This document shows, one piece after another, positions 14,793 through 24,298 of a stretch of DNA of 64,000 bases. The stretch comes from Sinohyriopsis cumingii (lineage: Eukaryota > Mollusca > Bivalvia > Unionida > Unionidae). A program made the position numbers and the translations under genes. The stretch is taken from NCBI GenBank assembly GCA_028554795.2, contig CM068842.1, positions 30,083,782 through 30,147,781 of the forward strand, given 5' to 3'. Each line of letters starts with the position of its first letter. Positions within the stretch are counted from its first letter, which is position 1. The notes under the pieces were generated by a model. It saw only the letters and a list, made by a program, of their open reading frames with translations, was not told the origin of the DNA and made no database searches.

Positions 14793-15429
14793 TATATAGG
14801 TGGTTATGAACGTTAGGAATATCCCCTCATTTTTTCAGAAATATCAAAGCTTGTATGTGCATTTTCCCTTTTCCACTCTATATTAGTGCTTAGATTTGTT
14901 CCAAAAAAAAAGAAAAAAGAAACGAAACAATTTTGAAGAAAAAAACAACTGAATTTTGAATTCAGTTTTCTCTCTGTTTATAATTTTTTTCGAGTTGATG
15001 GTGCATGACAGAGTACATTCGCCTACCTTTCCAAAGTGAGAGGCATTTCTTCACATGTCATTGCCTTTGTTAAATTCGGTTTCATTGGTTAGTTATCATT
15101 AATCTTTAATTTTTTTGATGCATTTCTTTTTGATAGAAGATTTAAGGCTTTCTATTGTTGTAACGGTATTTATGTTGTTTAGTCTGTTGATGAAATTATC
15201 TATAACAAAGTGCTTAAGATTTTTCAGTTTTTTTTTATTATTTCAAGCCCTACAAAAGGAGACCAAGTTTGTCTTCAAAGACGATTGAAACTCTAAATTA
15301 CACGGGCGTGAAGGAAAACATCGTTGTGTTTAATCTAATCATGCTTGCCGTATCTCTTTGTGTTTTAGAGGTCATATTTCTTCTTAAGTAAATACACGCA
15401 TCAATAGACAGACAGATTGGGTCATCATC
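14793..15429. other. Spacer between elements A and B, no gene seen
   Basis: This is 637 bp of A/T-rich DNA with no convincing reading frame. On the - strand at 15304-15322 it holds CGATGTTTTCCTTCACGCC, a diverged copy of the end-gene promoter block. That suggests the spacer is itself part of an older Polinton (remnant C), into which B was inserted. Confidence 0.6.
15424..15429. repeat. Left target-site duplication of element B
   Basis: ATCATC immediately before the AGTAGTTAATGG terminus. It is identical to the six bases after the right terminus (35522-35527). Six bases is the known Polinton duplication length. Confidence 0.9.
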
Positions 15430-15772
15430 AGTAGTTAATGGGGATCTTATAGGGTCAATGGGACTGATCAGTACAAATACCCTTGGGAACATATAGGGTC
15501 TATGTAAATTTAACATGGAGAAAAATCGTGGGAACATATAGGGTCTATGGGAATTAACATGGCCAAAAACCCTGGGACAATATAGGGTCTATGTAAATTT
15601 AACATGGTCAAAAAACCCTTGGGACTGTATAGGGTCTATGTAAAATTGAAACAGGGAGGGTCTCTATTTTTTTTTTTAAAAAATAAAAAATAAAATAAAA
15701 AAAAGGGGTAGGCAATTCAAAGACTATCTCTTTTCGAGAAATATGGCTGGCCCTGAAAAGGGCCTTTGGTTT
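15430..15772. repeat. Left terminal inverted repeat of element B
   Basis: This is the reverse complement of 35181-35521 with only small differences in the A/T run. The outer part has four to five imperfect units of about 45 bp, each with ATAGGGTCTATG and TTTAACATGG. The inner part carries, on the - strand, a histone-type stem-loop for the left-end gene. Confidence 0.95.
15749..15764 (-). terminator. Histone-type 3' stem-loop inside the left TIR
   Basis: Read on the - strand this is GGCCCTTTTCAGGGCC with AAA before and AGCCATATTTCTCGAAAAGAG after. It lies 22 bp after the stop of the outward-facing left-end gene. Confidence 0.82.
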
Positions 15773-15786
15773 ATGTTAATATGCCC

Positions 15787-16017
15787 TTAACATAAAGGGC
15801 ATTTGCGACATCTTCTTGTCCTCAAACTTCGTCTTACAGCAGGGCCATACATCAGAGTCCTCTTGAGGCAACCTTGTCTCTCTATATAGACTCTTCTTAT
15901 CCACAGGCTGCTGCTGGTCCTGTGGACAACGGTCCACTTGGATCGGACATACATGAGCATGTCCGTCCTGAACATCATTGTTGACACAAGGGTTGAAGAT
16001 TCAACGTCGGTCCACAT
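15787..16017 (-). CDS. Small outward-facing left-end gene (76 residues)
   Basis: I do not recognise this protein. It is rich in Arg and Ser, starts MWTDVESSTLVSTMM and ends RTRRCRKCPLC. Three things support a real gene: a TATAAATA on the - strand about 45 bp before the ATG, a start separate from any other gene, and a histone-type stem-loop just after the stop. With the right-end gene 3, each end of the element then has a gene running outward and ending in the TIR. The short length and lack of relatives leave doubt. Confidence 0.5.
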   Translation of the reverse strand: MWTDVESSTLVSTMMFRTDMLMYVRSKWTVVHRTSSSLWIRRVYIERQGCLKRTLMYGPAVRRSLRTRRCRKCPLC

Positions 16018-16167
16018 GTTGAGGCTCCTACAATAGGTGAATCAATGCAGTGAACTGCGCTTATTTATAGGGACAGAAAGGATTGAAACGGATTGAGTTC
16101 ATTCACCAATCCGAACACGCGTTACAGAATTCAGTCAGCCCGCATCCAATCCGAAGAGAGCAGTCTG

Positions 16168-16188
16168 TGACGTCACGTAGTCTATATA
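16168..16188 (+). promoter_or_regulatory. CRE palindrome (TGACGTCA) and TATA-like box
   Basis: TGACGTCA at 16168-16175 is the full binding palindrome for CREB/ATF factors. TCTATATAG follows 5 bp later, about 50 bp before the ATG at 16237. A second TGACGTCA is found in remnant C at 40515. This suggests that host CREB/ATF could switch on the left-end gene. Confidence 0.5.
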
Positions 16189-16236
16189 GATTCGTTAGCG
16201 CTTGTGTGCAGTCAATCTATGCGACAGTGATTCAAC

Positions 16237-16803
16237 ATGACGGAAACTCAGAAAACGATCCAATGGGGTGCACCAGCAGGGGAGACCGCCCAAGGGAACC
16301 CGGACTTACTTTCAGAAGAGGTGAATTGGGATTTTGTCGATTTTCTCTCCTCGCAAGAATTTGTTCCGGAACCTTCGTTACCTTCTTCATTACCGCAAGT
16401 GGAGAATTTTAGACAGAGACAGAAAGAAGAATTGGAGAAATTTATACAACGACAAAAGGAAGCGGAACAGGCTTTTCTCTTACAGCAACAGCAACAAGAA
16501 GAAGAGGTAAGAAAAAAACAACAGCAAGAAGAAGTAGCAGCAAAGAAACAAGAGGGTGAAAATCAAACGGTCACGGTACTGTTGGACATTTTAGCGGAGT
16601 TAAGAAGTCTGAAACAAATGTATCAGACTTCTTTATCACGACCGAAGAGAATACGACCTTCCCGAGCTAAACACGTCAACCCTGTGACTAAGCCTACCGT
16701 ACCACCCTTAGTGATTTCAACCCAATCATTATCATCATTACGCAGTCCAGAAGTAGGCCTTGGCCGTGGCAAAGGCTTAAGGCAGTTAAAATTGATTGCT
16801 TAA
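16237..16803 (+). CDS. Left-end Gln-rich coiled-coil protein
   Basis: This is a 188-residue protein of unknown function. A N-terminal region (WDFVDFLSSQEFVPEPSLPS) leads to a long Gln/Glu/Lys-rich helix that should form a coiled coil. A short helical stretch (VTVLLDILAELRSLKQMY) and a basic Arg/Pro-rich tail follow. Acidic start, coiled coil and basic tail would suit a regulatory or DNA-binding adaptor, but this is a guess. It has its own promoter (CRE plus TATA) and a histone-type stem-loop 27 bp after the stop. Confidence 0.7.
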   Translation: MTETQKTIQWGAPAGETAQGNPDLLSEEVNWDFVDFLSSQEFVPEPSLPSSLPQVENFRQRQKEELEKFIQRQKEAEQAFLLQQQQQEEEVRKKQQQEEVAAKKQEGENQTVTVLLDILAELRSLKQMYQTSLSRPKRIRPSRAKHVNPVTKPTVPPLVISTQSLSSLRSPEVGLGRGKGLRQLKLIA

Positions 16804-16830
16804 ACTCACCCCTGCACCATAAAGAAAAAA

Positions 16831-16846
16831 GGCCCTTTTCAGGGCC
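16831..16846 (+). terminator. Histone-type 3' stem-loop (best match)
   Basis: GGCCCTTTTCAGGGCC, preceded by AAAGAAAAAA and followed by ACCCACATTTCTCGAAAAGAAA. Stem, TTTC loop, ACCCA tail and the purine-rich block 14 nt later all agree with the histone 3' processing signal. Confidence 0.88.
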
Positions 16847-17098
16847 ACCCACATTTCTCGAAAAGAAATACAATTTCAATTTGCCAATAACTCAAAAATA
16901 AACCCCACCCAGTTTTACCCTTATAGTACGTGTCTGTGTATGAGTGCGTGAGTGTAGCTTCTTATTTTAAAATCAAAACTCAAAGACTCTTACCTTATAT
17001 CATTCATTTATTCTTTTCTCCATTTTTTACAATCCAATTCACAATTCACAACACAACACTTTAATAAAAAGTTCATTGATTTCTTCTTTTCTCCTTGT

Positions 17099-17560
17099 TT
17101 AGTCTCTCTGTTTTTTGAATTTCTTCACCGTCACACTCTTTTCCTCTTCTTCCTCCTCGCTTTCTTCCCTTCTTCTTTTTTTCTCCTGTTTCTTTTTCTT
17201 CACCTGTCTTCTTTCTTCCTCAGAAGAATCCCTCTCTTCCTCTGAAGAATCCCTCTCTTCTTCTGAAGAATCCTTCTTTTCTTCTGACTCCTCTTGTTTC
17301 TTTTTTGGGCAATCTGGAGACCAATGTCCTTTTTCTTTACAATAATAACAGGTATCTTTACTTTTGTCTTTTTTAGCTCCTGTTTTTTGACGGTCTGGAC
17401 ACTCTGAAGACCAATGCCCTTTCTTCTGACAGATATAGCAAGTATCTTGACTTTTATCTCTAAAGGAAGGAGAGTAGTCCGTAGGCTGGTCTGAAGAGAA
17501 TTTTCTAATGACCCCTCGCAAAGCTCTGACGAAACGTTCCATCTCGTTAGTCTCTTCCAT
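17099..17560 (-). CDS. CCHC zinc-knuckle protein with acidic Ser-rich tail
   Basis: This 153-residue protein has two CCHC zinc knuckles, CYICQKKGHWSSEC and CYYCKEKGHWSPDC, each with the C-X2-C-X4-H-X4-C spacing. They follow a helical N-terminus and precede an acidic tail with three RDSSEEE-type repeats. Such knuckles bind single-stranded nucleic acid, so a role in replication or RNA handling is likely. The ATG at 17560 is chosen because the remnant copy in C starts at the matching place. It is transcribed away from the polymerase from a shared promoter region. An AATAAA on the - strand lies at 17007-17012, so it seems to be polyadenylated. Confidence 0.85.
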   Translation of the reverse strand: MEETNEMERFVRALRGVIRKFSSDQPTDYSPSFRDKSQDTCYICQKKGHWSSECPDRQKTGAKKDKSKDTCYYCKEKGHWSPDCPKKKQEESEEKKDSSEEERDSSEEERDSSEEERRQVKKKKQEKKRRREESEEEEEEKSVTVKKFKKQRD

Positions 17561-17611
17561 CGTTGTGCTCGGCTTGAGAGTGAAATGAATAGTGAAAGGA
17601 CAAGACACACA

Positions 17612-17647
17612 CCCTTTTATATACGCTGGTCTGCTATGACTATAAAG
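17612..17647. promoter_or_regulatory. Divergent promoter between zinc-knuckle and polymerase genes
   Basis: On the - strand TATATAAAAGGG at 17612-17623 lies about 50 bp before the zinc-knuckle ATG. On the + strand TATAAAG at 17641-17647 lies about 48 bp before the polymerase ATG. The two boxes are only 18 bp apart, so the genes are probably switched on together. Confidence 0.65.
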
Positions 17648-17694
17648 TAGTTTATGGTGTTTGAACTTGAGTCATTTGACTTTTTGCTTTCAAG

Positions 17695-20600
17695 ATGAAA
17701 CGATCCCATTCATTCGAGAAGAAAGAAGAAGAAAGTAAGATGCAGAAACGTGATCTCTCGCCTCGTACCAGGGCTGAAATATTGGCACAAATTCATGCCA
17801 GTGATTTTGAAGACGACATGAGTGAACCAGAATCCGAACCCTCTAAACCAAGTCCACCACCCTTTGTCAACCCTGAAAAGTACTATTCCATTCGAGAGAC
17901 GGAAAAGCGCTCCTCTAGAAAATTTAGAACCACGGCTTACAAATACACGGTGAAGTTTAAAGATTTCAAGGCTGAAGTACCGTTAGAGAAAGCAGAAGGG
18001 TTCATCACCGGAGTGTGGGATTCTCTGCTCACTGCACTCAAGCGACAATGTCAACCCAAAGAAGACGATCGCTTGAGACTTTCCATACAACACGACGGTT
18101 TGAAATCCCCTGTTTGGATCGAGTTTAGCACCCCTGCAGAATTGACCGCTTCCAAAGTCATGGACAAGATTCAACACGTGAACAATCTAATGACCAGTTT
18201 GACATCACCGATGGAAAAGCCACATTGGACATGACCCACGTCTCTCCTCCTCAAGGGACCGGACGCAAAAAGATGTTATTGGTGAACGACCTTCGCAGCA
18301 TTAAGCGTAGCCTTGTCCAAATTCACAATCCTCATGACCAGATGTGTTTAGCCCGTGCCATCGTGGTGGGACGAACCTATGCCAACAAGAACGACACGGT
18401 AGAATGGAAAAGAGACTGGGAGAACATTCGACAATCGGACCGAGCCAAACAACGAAGTGAAGCAGAACTCCTGTTACGACAAGCTGGCATGTCCAAAGAC
18501 ACACCCTGTGGCATTCCTGAGATGCAAAAATTGCAAGATGCCCTAGCTCCACGCTACACCTTGAAAGTGTACCCTCAAGAAGTGCGCGGGTCTCTGTTGT
18601 TTCGAGGGCAAGATTTTAAGGACGGAAAATACATTCACGTTTATCATCACGATGACCATTTCGATACCATTACCAGTATCACCGGATTCCTGGGATACGG
18701 TTATTACTGTGAGAAATGTGACCATGGTTATAATAATCGAGAGCAACACAAGCATTGTGGATCGAAATGCTCAGGATGTTTGGCCTCTTCACCCTGTCTG
18801 AGCGAAGAACCAGTGCCTTGTTCAACTTGTCTGCGCACGTTTGTCAGCCCTACCTGTTACCAACAACATCTGAAAACGCAAGGTTCACAGCAGAAATGTG
18901 CTTGTCAACTCCTGAGATTGTGCCCCACGTGTGGACAAGGCATACGTACCAATAGTACCAAGGCACACGTATGTTCAGGAAAAAAGAAATGTCACATTTC
19001 TCACCACATCGTGGACTTGGAACACCAATGTTACGTGCAAAAATACCAACCCCCACCAGAGAAAGAGGACGGTCACAAGAAGAAAGGCAATTTCATCTTT
19101 TTCGATTTCGAATGCATGCAAGAGACCGGCATTCACATTCCTAATTTCTGCGTGGCTCATCGAGCGTGCGAGAAGTGTATTCAAGAACCTATCTTCAGTT
19201 ATTGCCCTCACTGCAGCAAGATTCCTGGAGGGCGTGAAAAAATCTTTCGAGGACCAAAGACGCTAGACGATTTTGCCAAATGGGTCTTAGACCCCATCGA
19301 CAAGACGTGGAGCCAAGAGGACATCGAACGTTACGGAGATTGTCATCGTCATGCCACGGTGATGGCTCACAATTTCTCCGGATACGATGGACAGTTTCTT
19401 CTCAGATACTATACGGAACATGGCACCGAACGTCCTAAAGTGACTTTGAACGGAGCCAAAATCATTTTCATGCAAGTGGGACAAGTACAGTTTAAAGATT
19501 CGATGAGCTATTTGGCCATGCCTTTGAGTCGAATGCCTAAAACGTTTGGAATGACAGAAATGGCTAAAGGGTACTTTCCACACTTTTTCAATACGGAAGC
19601 CAATCAACATGCCGTTCTACCCCATTTGCCTGAGGCTCACTATTACGACCCCGACAACATGCGTACCGAACAACGAGAAGCTTTCTACGCTTGGTACCAG
19701 GCTCACGCCTCGGACCCTTTCGACTTTCAGGAAGAAATGTAAAAGTATTGTCGTTCCGACGTGGACATTTTACGGCGTTGCTGTGGAAAATTTCGAGAAC
19801 TGTTCATGGAACACGGAGGGGTCGATCCTTTGAAAGAAGCTTGCACCATTGCCAAAGCGTGTTCCTTAGTGTATCGACAACGATTCATGCCTGAAAACAC
19901 CGTGGCTGTCATCAGTCCTCAAACGACCCACTATGTCAAGCGTCAATACTCGGTCAAAGCCCTATGTTGGTTACATTACTTGTGCGATAAGGAAGACAAG
20001 TGGATTCAGCATGCCCGCAACGGAGGGGGCGAAAAGACCATCGGAACGTATTCGGTCGATGGCTGGGACTTAGAAAACCCCAAGATCGTGTACGAGTTTA
20101 ACGGTTGCTTATTTCACGGATGTCCCGTCTGTTACCCTGACCGTGGCACTAAAAATCAGTTTTTACAACGAACCATGGAAGACTTGTACCAGGACACTTG
20201 TCAGCGACGCCTAAAGTTAGAAAAGCAAGGATACCAAGTGGTGGAAATGTGGGAACACGAGTACGATCACCGTATGAAAACCGATCCTGAGTTTAAACGC
20301 CTCGTGGAAAGTTACCAGTTCATGGATCCGCTGAACCCGAGGGATAGTTTGTACGGAGGAAGGACCAATGCCACCTGTTTGCTGTACCAAACCGACGAAG
20401 AGAAAGGAGAAGAAATCAAATACTTGGACGTGTGTTCGCTGTATCCCTACGTGTGCAAATATTGTCGCTTTCCTGTAGGGCACCCGCAATTGTTCACGGA
20501 ACACATCGACCTGAAAAACATTCGACAATACCAAGGCTTGATCAAGTGTAAAGTTTTGCCTCCCACGAACCTATACCATCCCGTCTTACCTCACCATTGT

Positions 20601-21755
20601 CAAGGCAAACTGATGTTTCCTTTGTGCCGTACTTGTGCCGAAACGTGCAACCAAGACCAGCCTTGTCATCACAGCCAAGAAGAACGGGCCTTGACGGGAA
20701 CCTGGGTCAGCGTAGAATTGTTCAAAGCTATGGACATGGGATACCAACTGTTAGAAGTGTACGAAATTTGCCACTTTCCCAAGACACAACAATACCACAA
20801 GGGTGACCCCACTCAGAAAGGCATTTTCGCAGACTACGTGGATGCCTTTTTGAAACTGAAGCAAGAAGCCAGCGGCTATCCTTCCTGGTGTCACACTCCC
20901 GAAGACCAAATACAATTCAAAGAGAAATACTACGAACAAGAAGGCATCACTTTAGACCACATCGAGAAAAACGAAGGCAGGCGATCGTTTGCCAAAGTGA
21001 TGTTAAATTGCTTGTGGGGTAAAATGGCACAACGCCCGTGTTTACCCAAGACGGAATATTTGACAGAACCTTCCCGCTACTTTCAGATGATTCACGACAA
21101 AACCAAATTCATGAAACACGTGGACGTCGTTCGCGAGGATTTGATCTTAGTCAATTACGAAGAAGATCTGGACTTTGTACAAGACGACCCCTTTGGAAAT
21201 GTCATCATTGCGGCTTACGTGACAGCCCATGCTCGCTTAAAATTGTACGAAGCTTTAGAACTGTTAGAAGAACGCGTCCTGTACTTTGACACGGACAGTT
21301 GCATTTACATCCATCACCCGATTCAACATCACCCTGACATCGAAGGAGACCGTTTAGGAGCCTGGACAGACGAGCATCCCGACGACAAGATTCTAAGTTT
21401 CGTCAGTGGCGGTCCCAAAAATTACGGCTACGAATACCGGGACAAACAAGGAGAAGTGCACACGACGTGCAAAGTGAAAGGACTGACTCTGAATCATCGT
21501 ACCAGTCGAGTGGTCAACTTTGGGGTATTGAAAGAAGCCTTGCAATCGGAAGAGGATGGAAACTTTAAAGTGACCACCTATCAACCGAACAAGATTTTAC
21601 GTTTACCCACTCACCACATCGTCAGTCGACCCTTGGAAAAAGTCTATCAAATTGTGTACCAGAAGCGAGTGCGACTTCCCAATCACTTTACGTTACCGTA
21701 CGGTCACGTCGGTATTGGTCTGTATATAAAAAGGAACCCTAGACAAGATCGATAG
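17695..21755 (+). pseudogene. polB: Protein-primed family B DNA polymerase, broken by a frameshift and a nonsense codon
   Basis: This is the full-length Polinton polymerase region, about 1,350 codons. Visible motifs are exonuclease I (FFDFECMQE), exonuclease II (HNFSGYDGQFLLRY), exonuclease III (YCRSDVDIL), polymerase A (DVCSLYPYV), B (KVMLNCLWGKM) and C (YFDTDSCIY). A Cys/His-rich region lies before the exonuclease domain. Two breaks are present. The frame changes at about 18180-18186, so the first 180 residues end at 18234 in another frame. An in-frame TAA stands at 19740-19742, just before exonuclease III. Unless recoding occurs, no complete enzyme is made. The remaining sequence is little degraded, so the inactivation is recent. 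Confidence 0.93.
21723..21734 (+). promoter_or_regulatory. TATA box of the BIR gene
   Basis: TATATAAAAAGG lies inside the last codons of the polymerase, 53 bp before the BIR ATG. The leader that follows is the same as in element A after 1452. Confidence 0.65.
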
Positions 21756-21787
21756 TTCATTGTGACTACCAAGACCGAGCAAACAAG

Positions 21788-22531
21788 ATGAATACTTTGA
21801 AAGAGACATCGTTCCAGTTTGGGGATTGTAAAAAAGTTGTATCTTCCTCTAGTGTGACTAATATTGGATGGATAAGACCCAGGCATTGCGACGGAAAATG
21901 TCCGGAAGGAAACTGCGATTGTCCATGTGGTTACCATTGTAATTGCGTAACGGAGTTTGCAGACGAGTGCGATTGTGAGCCTTGCGATGGATACGATGCT
22001 GTACCTTGTGACCTGAGCGATGCCGTAAAGCATCATGGGAACTTTAGTGCCCCTACCCCTATCATGGAAAGTGATGCTGTGCGTGTCAAACCTGTGGGAT
22101 GCGAAAGCGATGCTGCTCGTCCTCTTGGACATTTTACTGGGTTTCGTTTTAAAGGGGAATGTCGACCTTCACGTTTACCTCCCTACGGATGTCATCCAGC
22201 CCTGAGCAAACTCCTGCCCATTTCACTCAACCCTCATCGAAACGAACCTGTGAAAAACGAATATTCGTTTCCTGTGCGTTTGTCGGAATACTGCGACTTT
22301 GAAAATCGTCTTCAATCGTTCAAAGGAAAATGGCCTAAGTATCTGGGAGGACCGACCCCCGAAGAATTAGCCAGAGCCGGATTTTTCTACTTGGGCGAAG
22401 GAGATAAAGTCAAGTGCTTCAGTTGCAGTGTGTCACTTCACCACTGGGAACCGCAAGATTCGGCCTACGTAGAACATGCTCGATGGTCACCGAATTGTCA
22501 TTACTTACCTTTAGTGGGACCGAGACATTGA
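21788..22531 (+). CDS. BIR-domain (IAP-like) protein with Cys-rich N-terminus
   Basis: This 247-residue protein has a Cys-rich N-terminal stretch (CDGKCPEGNCDCPCGYHC) that could bind zinc, a spacer, and one BIR domain at the C-terminus (CFSC, HARWSPNC). The Cys-rich stretch is largely absent from the element A copy at 1506-2144, while the BIR part is nearly identical. There is no second BIR gene here, in contrast to A. An anti-apoptotic function is inferred from the domain. Confidence 0.88.
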   Translation: MNTLKETSFQFGDCKKVVSSSSVTNIGWIRPRHCDGKCPEGNCDCPCGYHCNCVTEFADECDCEPCDGYDAVPCDLSDAVKHHGNFSAPTPIMESDAVRVKPVGCESDAARPLGHFTGFRFKGECRPSRLPPYGCHPALSKLLPISLNPHRNEPVKNEYSFPVRLSEYCDFENRLQSFKGKWPKYLGGPTPEELARAGFFYLGEGDKVKCFSCSVSLHHWEPQDSAYVEHARWSPNCHYLPLVGPRH

Positions 22532-22559
22532 AGTAACTTCTTACCATAATAATCTGTTC

Positions 22560-23015
22560 ATGGATACTTTACAAGAGAACATTCGTGCTTTGCCTGTGGA
22601 GTTGAGAGAACGCATTTACCGAGAGCTGGTTAAAATACAAGTGAAACGTAAAGAACAATTGCATCCGTTACGTCACCGGTGTTTGAACCACTGGTACCTG
22701 AAGGCTATACAAGGATTGATTCAATTGAAAGTGTTCCATCGGACAGACATTGATCAACGATCCTCTAGTTTTAAAAAGGATTGGTTTGGTATGGACGATT
22801 CTACCTACATCATTGTAAACGTACTGCATCGAATTCCAGAGGAAGAGTTAACGAATTACCAACATCTTTCACACAATGTCAACTTGGTGAAAGAGGAAAC
22901 TTCTGAACGAATTGTAATGTGTAGATTAGTGACTCAACGATTTAAATTTGACACTGAAGTGAAACCATGTTTGTGCAAAGAGTACATTTCTTGTGTCAGA
23001 CCAAAGAGGATTTAG
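22560..23015 (+). CDS. Unknown protein, paralogue 1 (F-box-like N-terminus)
   Basis: This 151-residue protein corresponds to 2173-2628 in element A, with a few substitutions. Its N-terminal block LPVELRERIYREL is shared with the next gene. The function is unknown; the F-box resemblance is weak. Confidence 0.75.
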   Translation: MDTLQENIRALPVELRERIYRELVKIQVKRKEQLHPLRHRCLNHWYLKAIQGLIQLKVFHRTDIDQRSSSFKKDWFGMDDSTYIIVNVLHRIPEEELTNYQHLSHNVNLVKEETSERIVMCRLVTQRFKFDTEVKPCLCKEYISCVRPKRI

Positions 23016-23027
23016 TATGACCTATTC

Positions 23028-23546
23028 ATGGATACTTTGCTAGAGAACATTCGTGCTTTGCCTGTGGAGTTGAGAGAACGCATTTACCGAGAGCTGGTGA
23101 AAATACAAGTCAAACGTAAAGAACAATTGCATCCGTTACGTCACCAGATCTTTAACCACTGGTACCTGAATGGTATAAGAGAACTGATTCGTCAGAAATT
23201 GTTTCAGTGGTCAGACCTTGTTCAACACTTTGAGTTAGTGAATGATCGAAATGTTCATTATTTTGGTTACTTCGAGATTCACCTACAGCAATACATTGAG
23301 GAAGACAAGTTAAAGGATTATCAACATATTTTACGTGGAATCTACTTAGAGGAAGAGGAAACTTCTAAACGAACTCTGAAGTTTCGGTTACAGTATGCAA
23401 GATTTAGATTCCCTACTGGAGAACGAAGATCTCTGGCTAGAAAGTACGTGTATTGTTTCCGAAACAAAGAGACTATAAAAACAGGCTGCCATGCCACGAC
23501 TTATGTCACATGTCATCCAACAGATTCCGTGGAAGGAACTCAATGA
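23028..23546 (+). CDS. Unknown protein, paralogue 2 (F-box-like N-terminus)
   Basis: This 172-residue protein corresponds to 2641-3159 in element A. The substitutions between the two copies are concentrated in the middle (about residues 75-105) and are mostly amino-acid changes. That may mean relaxed constraint or selection for change there. It contains an internal TATAAAAA at 23474-23481 for the next small gene. Confidence 0.75.
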   Translation: MDTLLENIRALPVELRERIYRELVKIQVKRKEQLHPLRHQIFNHWYLNGIRELIRQKLFQWSDLVQHFELVNDRNVHYFGYFEIHLQQYIEEDKLKDYQHILRGIYLEEEETSKRTLKFRLQYARFRFPTGERRSLARKYVYCFRNKETIKTGCHATTYVTCHPTDSVEGTQ

Positions 23547-23715
23547 CCATATTCAAACCGTGGATCATTACCATCGATTATTACAAGAACTGTATCCATT
23601 CAATTTGGGACGACAAGTGGTGTGTGTCTTAGTGACTTGTTTTTTGGGATTTCGTTTACCAGCCGATTCTTTGTGGACTCTTTACGATCAGTACTTACCA
23701 CCTCCATGGCCTTAA
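23491..23715 (+). CDS. Small protein of 74 residues, overlapping its neighbours
   Basis: This corresponds to the 70-residue frame of element A, with four extra N-terminal residues because of an additional ATG upstream. The hydrophobic segment VVCVLVTCFLGF and the end YLPPPWP are kept. It overlaps both the preceding and the following gene. The function is unknown. Confidence 0.55.
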   Translation: MPRLMSHVIQQIPWKELNDHIQTVDHYHRLLQELYPFNLGRQVVCVLVTCFLGFRLPADSLWTLYDQYLPPPWP

Positions 23716-24029
23716 ATGGTCACGAAAAACTCCTTTTGCTCAAAGCCTTGCGTTTTCATCTGGATACTTCTCGACCTCTACGAGAAAAAAAGATTCGTCA
23801 ACTTTTAGCTACCCAAGACGTGTATGACGATGTGTGTGTAGCTTGTGACTTACATCCCCATTGGACAGATGTCCGTGCCTGGAAAGAATGGGATTTTGAG
23901 GCTTGGACCCAAGAAGTGGCCCAGTATGCACGAGAGTTGTTCAAGGAAAAAAGTTACTTTTCAACCCGTGTTAGTGACGGTGCCAGAAGAACCCGTCACC
24001 CAGGACAGGACTGTCGTGGACAGACCTGA
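23706..24029 (+). CDS. Unknown 107-residue protein
   Basis: This corresponds to 3319-3660 in element A and is similar over the first 95 residues (GHEKLLLLKALRFHL, VACDLHPHW). The tail is shorter because of a deletion in the overlap with the next frame. The function is unknown. Confidence 0.55.
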   Translation: MALNGHEKLLLLKALRFHLDTSRPLREKKIRQLLATQDVYDDVCVACDLHPHWTDVRAWKEWDFEAWTQEVAQYARELFKEKSYFSTRVSDGARRTRHPGQDCRGQT

Positions 24030-24210
24030 AAGACCCTTTCGGGAGGACACTTGTGTGACCTTACCCCCTGTTGAACTGGTTAGAACATTACCCAAAACAT
24101 GTTGTACAGACACTTGTGTTTATTCCACGTTCATCGTTATCATGTGCCTTTTATCCTTGTACTTAAGCCTTTGGCTTTTACGTATTTTTGTCTTTCGTAT
24201 TCATGTTTGA
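23926..24210 (+). CDS. Small membrane-anchored protein in an overlapping frame
   Basis: The C-terminal membrane segment (FIVIMCLLSLYLSLWLL) and the Cys pair before it (KTCCTDTC) are kept relative to element A, although the hydrophobic residues themselves have changed. Conservation of the character rather than the exact residues supports a real membrane protein. The start is uncertain; the ATG at 23926 is the one shared with A. Confidence 0.5.
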   Translation: MHESCSRKKVTFQPVLVTVPEEPVTQDRTVVDRPERPFREDTCVTLPPVELVRTLPKTCCTDTCVYSTFIVIMCLLSLYLSLWLLRIFVFRIHV

Positions 24211-24223
24211 TAAAAAAACATTC

Positions 24224-24229
24224 AATAAA
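24224..24229 (+). terminator. Polyadenylation signal
   Basis: AATAAA, 14 bp after the stop of the membrane-anchored protein and just before the TATATAAA of the ATPase gene, as in element A. Confidence 0.6.
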
Positions 24230-24298
24230 CGTGTTCTGAAAAAGTATATAAACTCTTGTCTTGTTCGTTTTCGTGTCACAAGTGACATTTCTCACACC

